Below are positions 62,224 to 64,000 of a stretch of 64,000 nt of DNA, in pieces. This DNA is from CAWGMT01 sp963823675 (lineage in GTDB: Bacteria; Planctomycetota; Planctomycetia; Isosphaerales; Isosphaeraceae): positions 496,001 to 560,000 of the forward strand of contig CAWGMT010000007.1 in NCBI GenBank assembly GCA_963823675.1, in the 5' to 3' direction. The position numbers were made by a program, and so were the translations under genes. The notes under the pieces were generated by a model, which was not told the DNA's origin, did no database searches, and saw nothing but the letters and a program-made list of their open reading frames with translations. Position 1 is the first letter of the stretch, and the number at the start of each line of letters is the position of its first letter.

Positions 62224-64000
62224 ATGACTGCATCAAGCGAGTCGAGACTCTCCCCGCCCCAGCTCGAATTCATGAAGGCCTGGTCGGAATACCTGGTCAA
62301 CTCGGTAGAGCGCACCGTCCTCTTCTGGGACGTGCAGCGCCAGCGGGGCAACACGTTGCTGGAAAATTCCGCGCGGGGCGAGCCGCCGGTGCTGAAGTTC
62401 GGCTACGACATCCTCATCGACGGCCGCACCCTGGCCCGCCCGTGCAACTATGCGCTGATGCAGATCCGGGCACCGCAGGGTGTGGCCGTCGACCCGGCGA
62501 AGCGGCCCGTCGTGGTGGTCGACCCTCGGGCCGGCCAGGGGCCAGGGGTCGGCGGGTTCAAGCTCGATTCCGAGATCGGCTTCGCGCTCCGCGCCGGCCA
62601 CCCGGTCTACTTCATCTCGTTCTACCCGGCGCCGGTTCCGGGCCAGACCCTGGTGGACATCGGCGAAGCCGAGGCGCGGTTTCTCGAGGAGGTCATCCGC
62701 CGGCACCCCGGGCCTGGCAACAAGCCCTTTGTCATCGGCAACTGCCAGGCCGGCTGGGCGGTGGCGGCGCTGGCCGCGGTCCGGCCCGAGCTGACCGGCC
62801 CCATCGCGCTGGTCGGCGCGCCGCTCTCCTACTGGGCGGGCGCCGATAGCCAGAACCCGATGCGCTACAACGGCGGGCTGTTCGGCGGCACCTGGCCGGC
62901 GAACTTTCTGGCCGACCTGGGCGGCGGCATCCTCGATGGCGCCTGGCTCGTCGAGAACTTCGAGCACCTCGACCCCGCCTCCACGTTCTGGAAAAAGCCC
63001 TACAACCTCTACGCCCACGTCGACACCGACGCGCGGAAGTTTCTCGACTTCGAGCGGTGGTGGGGCGGCTATTACCTGATGAGCAAGGAGGAGATCCGGG
63101 AGGTCGTCAACAACCTGTTCGTCGGCAACCGGCTGGCCCGGGGGATCACGCTGCCGGACGGGCGGACCATCGATCTCAAGCGGATCACCGCGCCGCTGGT
63201 CGTCTTTGCCTCGTGGGGCGATAACATCACTCCGCCGCAGCAGGCGCTCGACTGGATCGTCAACGTCTACGGCAACGAGGACGTGATCGTCGGCCTCGGC
63301 CACCGGATCGCGTACCTCCTCGACCAGGACGTCGGGCACCTCGGCATCTTCGTCGGCGGCCGGGTGGCCCGCAAGGAGCACCGCGAGCTGATCAGCGTGA
63401 TGGACATGCTCGACGACCTGCCGCCGGGCCTTTACGAGATGGTCATCGCAGAGCGCCCGAGGCACGGCGCGGCCGAACTGGCGGACGGCGACACGTACAC
63501 CGTCCGGTTCGAGACGCGGACGGTCGACGACATCCGCGCCTTGAACCCCGACCGACGCGCCGGGGAGCCGCTGTTTGGCACCATCAAGCAGGTCTCCGAG
63601 ATCACCGAGCGGCTGTACGAGTCGCTGGCCAGTCCAGCGGTCCGCGCCCTGGGTTCGGCGATCCCGGCGGAGTTAGAGCGCGCCCTGCACCCGCTGCGCC
63701 TCCGCCAGTACGTGTTGTCGGACCTCAACCCGTTCCTTTTCGCGTTGCCGTTCCTCGCCGCCCTCGCCCGGGAGCATCGCCGGCCCGCCGCCGAGGACAA
63801 CATCTTCGTGCAGTACGAGCGGCGGGTCTCGACGATGATTGGCAGCGCCCTCGGCTTTTACCGCGACGTGCGCGACTGTTGCGTCGAGCAGGCGGTCCGG
63901 TTTGCGTACGGCCCGACCGGCCTGGGCGCCTTCTGGCCGCCCGAGCCGCTTCCTGAGGCTGGGGCCAAGGTGCTCGCCGTCGAGAGTACCGCAGCGGCCG
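62224..64000 (+). CDS. DUF3141/PhaC-like alpha-beta hydrolase, 3' end outside window
   Basis: The frame starts ATG ACT GCA TCA at 62224 and stays open to the last base (592 codons seen). Features: QLEFMKAWSEYLVNSVERTV near the start, VVVVDPRAGQGPGVGGFKLD, GHPVYFISFYPAPVPGQTL, and the nucleophile elbow VIGNCQAGWAVAALA with Cys in place of Ser, as in PHA synthases. The Asp region is VFASWGDNITPPQQALDW, and the His lies in VGHLGIFVGGRVAR. The sequence fits the DUF3141 family, relatives of PhaC often found near phosphate acetyl/butyryl transferase genes. It may act on acyl-CoA or polyesters; the reaction is not established. Confidence 0.85.
   Translation, partial: MTASSESRLSPPQLEFMKAWSEYLVNSVERTVLFWDVQRQRGNTLLENSARGEPPVLKFGYDILIDGRTLARPCNYALMQIRAPQGVAVDPAKRPVVVVDPRAGQGPGVGGFKLDSEIGFALRAGHPVYFISFYPAPVPGQTLVDIGEAEARFLEEVIRRHPGPGNKPFVIGNCQAGWAVAALAAVRPELTGPIALVGAPLSYWAGADSQNPMRYNGGLFGGTWPANFLADLGGGILDGAWLVENFEHLDPASTFWKKPYNLYAHVDTDARKFLDFERWWGGYYLMSKEEIREVVNNLFVGNRLARGITLPDGRTIDLKRITAPLVVFASWGDNITPPQQALDWIVNVYGNEDVIVGLGHRIAYLLDQDVGHLGIFVGGRVARKEHRELISVMDMLDDLPPGLYEMVIAERPRHGAAELADGDTYTVRFETRTVDDIRALNPDRRAGEPLFGTIKQVSEITERLYESLASPAVRALGSAIPAELERALHPLRLRQYVLSDLNPFLFALPFLAALAREHRRPAAEDNIFVQYERRVSTMIGSALGFYRDVRDCCVEQAVRFAYGPTGLGAFWPPEPLPEAGAKVLAVESTAAA

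Noticed and set aside
62233..63465. 410-codon minus-strand frame opposite the DUF3141 gene
   Set aside because: The plus frame is open to the window end and shows the hydrolase motifs; the antisense product shows none.

Overview
The window looks like a chromosomal piece of a planctomycete. This is inferred from gene content, not from a marker gene. The GC content is high. Secreted proteins begin with an LExLExRxLL-type leader (IEGLEGRELLA, FENLESRQLLS, VEGLEERVL). There is a membrane-anchored Ser/Thr kinase with a zinc ribbon and WD40 repeats, a Uma2-family protein, several ECF-type sigma factors and a DUF3141/PhaC-like protein. An Isosphaerales-like relative seems most likely, but nothing here proves it.

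Layout. 0.2-9.5 kb: kinase-WD40 gene, DNA polymerase IV, gene remnants, an esterase, a GH16 glucanase, a small lipoprotein and Uma2. 9.6-14 kb: repeats, a parallel beta-helix surface protein, an ECF sigma factor with a YjbQ-like gene directly behind it, and a secreted CAP-domain protein. 14.6-18.3 kb: phosphohexomutase, a small hypothetical and MutY. 18.9-27.1 kb: a broken sigma factor, a sugar aminotransferase, a large CBM2-bearing arabinofuranosidase-like enzyme, and an ECF sigma factor fused through a membrane segment to an OmpH/Skp-like tail. 27.3-32 kb: gene remnants, an AAA ATPase, a LOG protein, a quinone oxidoreductase-like protein and a NagB-like protein. 32.4-38.6 kb: a PDZ protein, an HPr-like protein, then a tight group 3b-like [NiFe]-hydrogenase operon (Fe-S subunit, free-standing cyclic-nucleotide-binding domain, flavoprotein, small subunit, large subunit, maturation protease). 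38.7-44 kb: a ClC channel, a patatin, an Ala-rich planctomycete-type protein and an outer-membrane barrel. 44.1-52.6 kb: a complete chemosensory operon (Hpt-STAS, hybrid CheA, CheW, MCP, CheB, CheR). 53.3-61.8 kb: alpha-glucan/trehalose metabolism (ROK glucokinase, GlgX, TreS-maltokinase, OtsB, OtsA). 61.9-64 kb: a promoter-terminator unit without an ORF, then a DUF3141 protein running off the end.

How the genes work together. The glucan block links glucose phosphorylation, glycogen debranching, maltose/trehalose interconversion, maltose-1-phosphate formation and the OtsAB route. OtsA, however, lacks two internal blocks. The hydrogenase block would exchange electrons between H2 and NAD(P)H in the cytoplasm. 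The chemosensory block has all core parts but no separate CheY; its receiver is fused to CheA.

Quality. About a dozen genes are split by small frameshifts, often at G runs or GC dinucleotide runs, while neighbouring operons are intact. Many of these are probably sequencing or assembly indels. Other lesions are internal deletions (OtsA, an NhaP-like antiporter) or end-to-end joins of unrelated gene pieces, and these look like real gene decay or rearrangement. A 188-bp repeat occurs twice in opposite orientation, 40 kb apart. No tRNA, rRNA, CRISPR array, transposase or phage gene was recognised.
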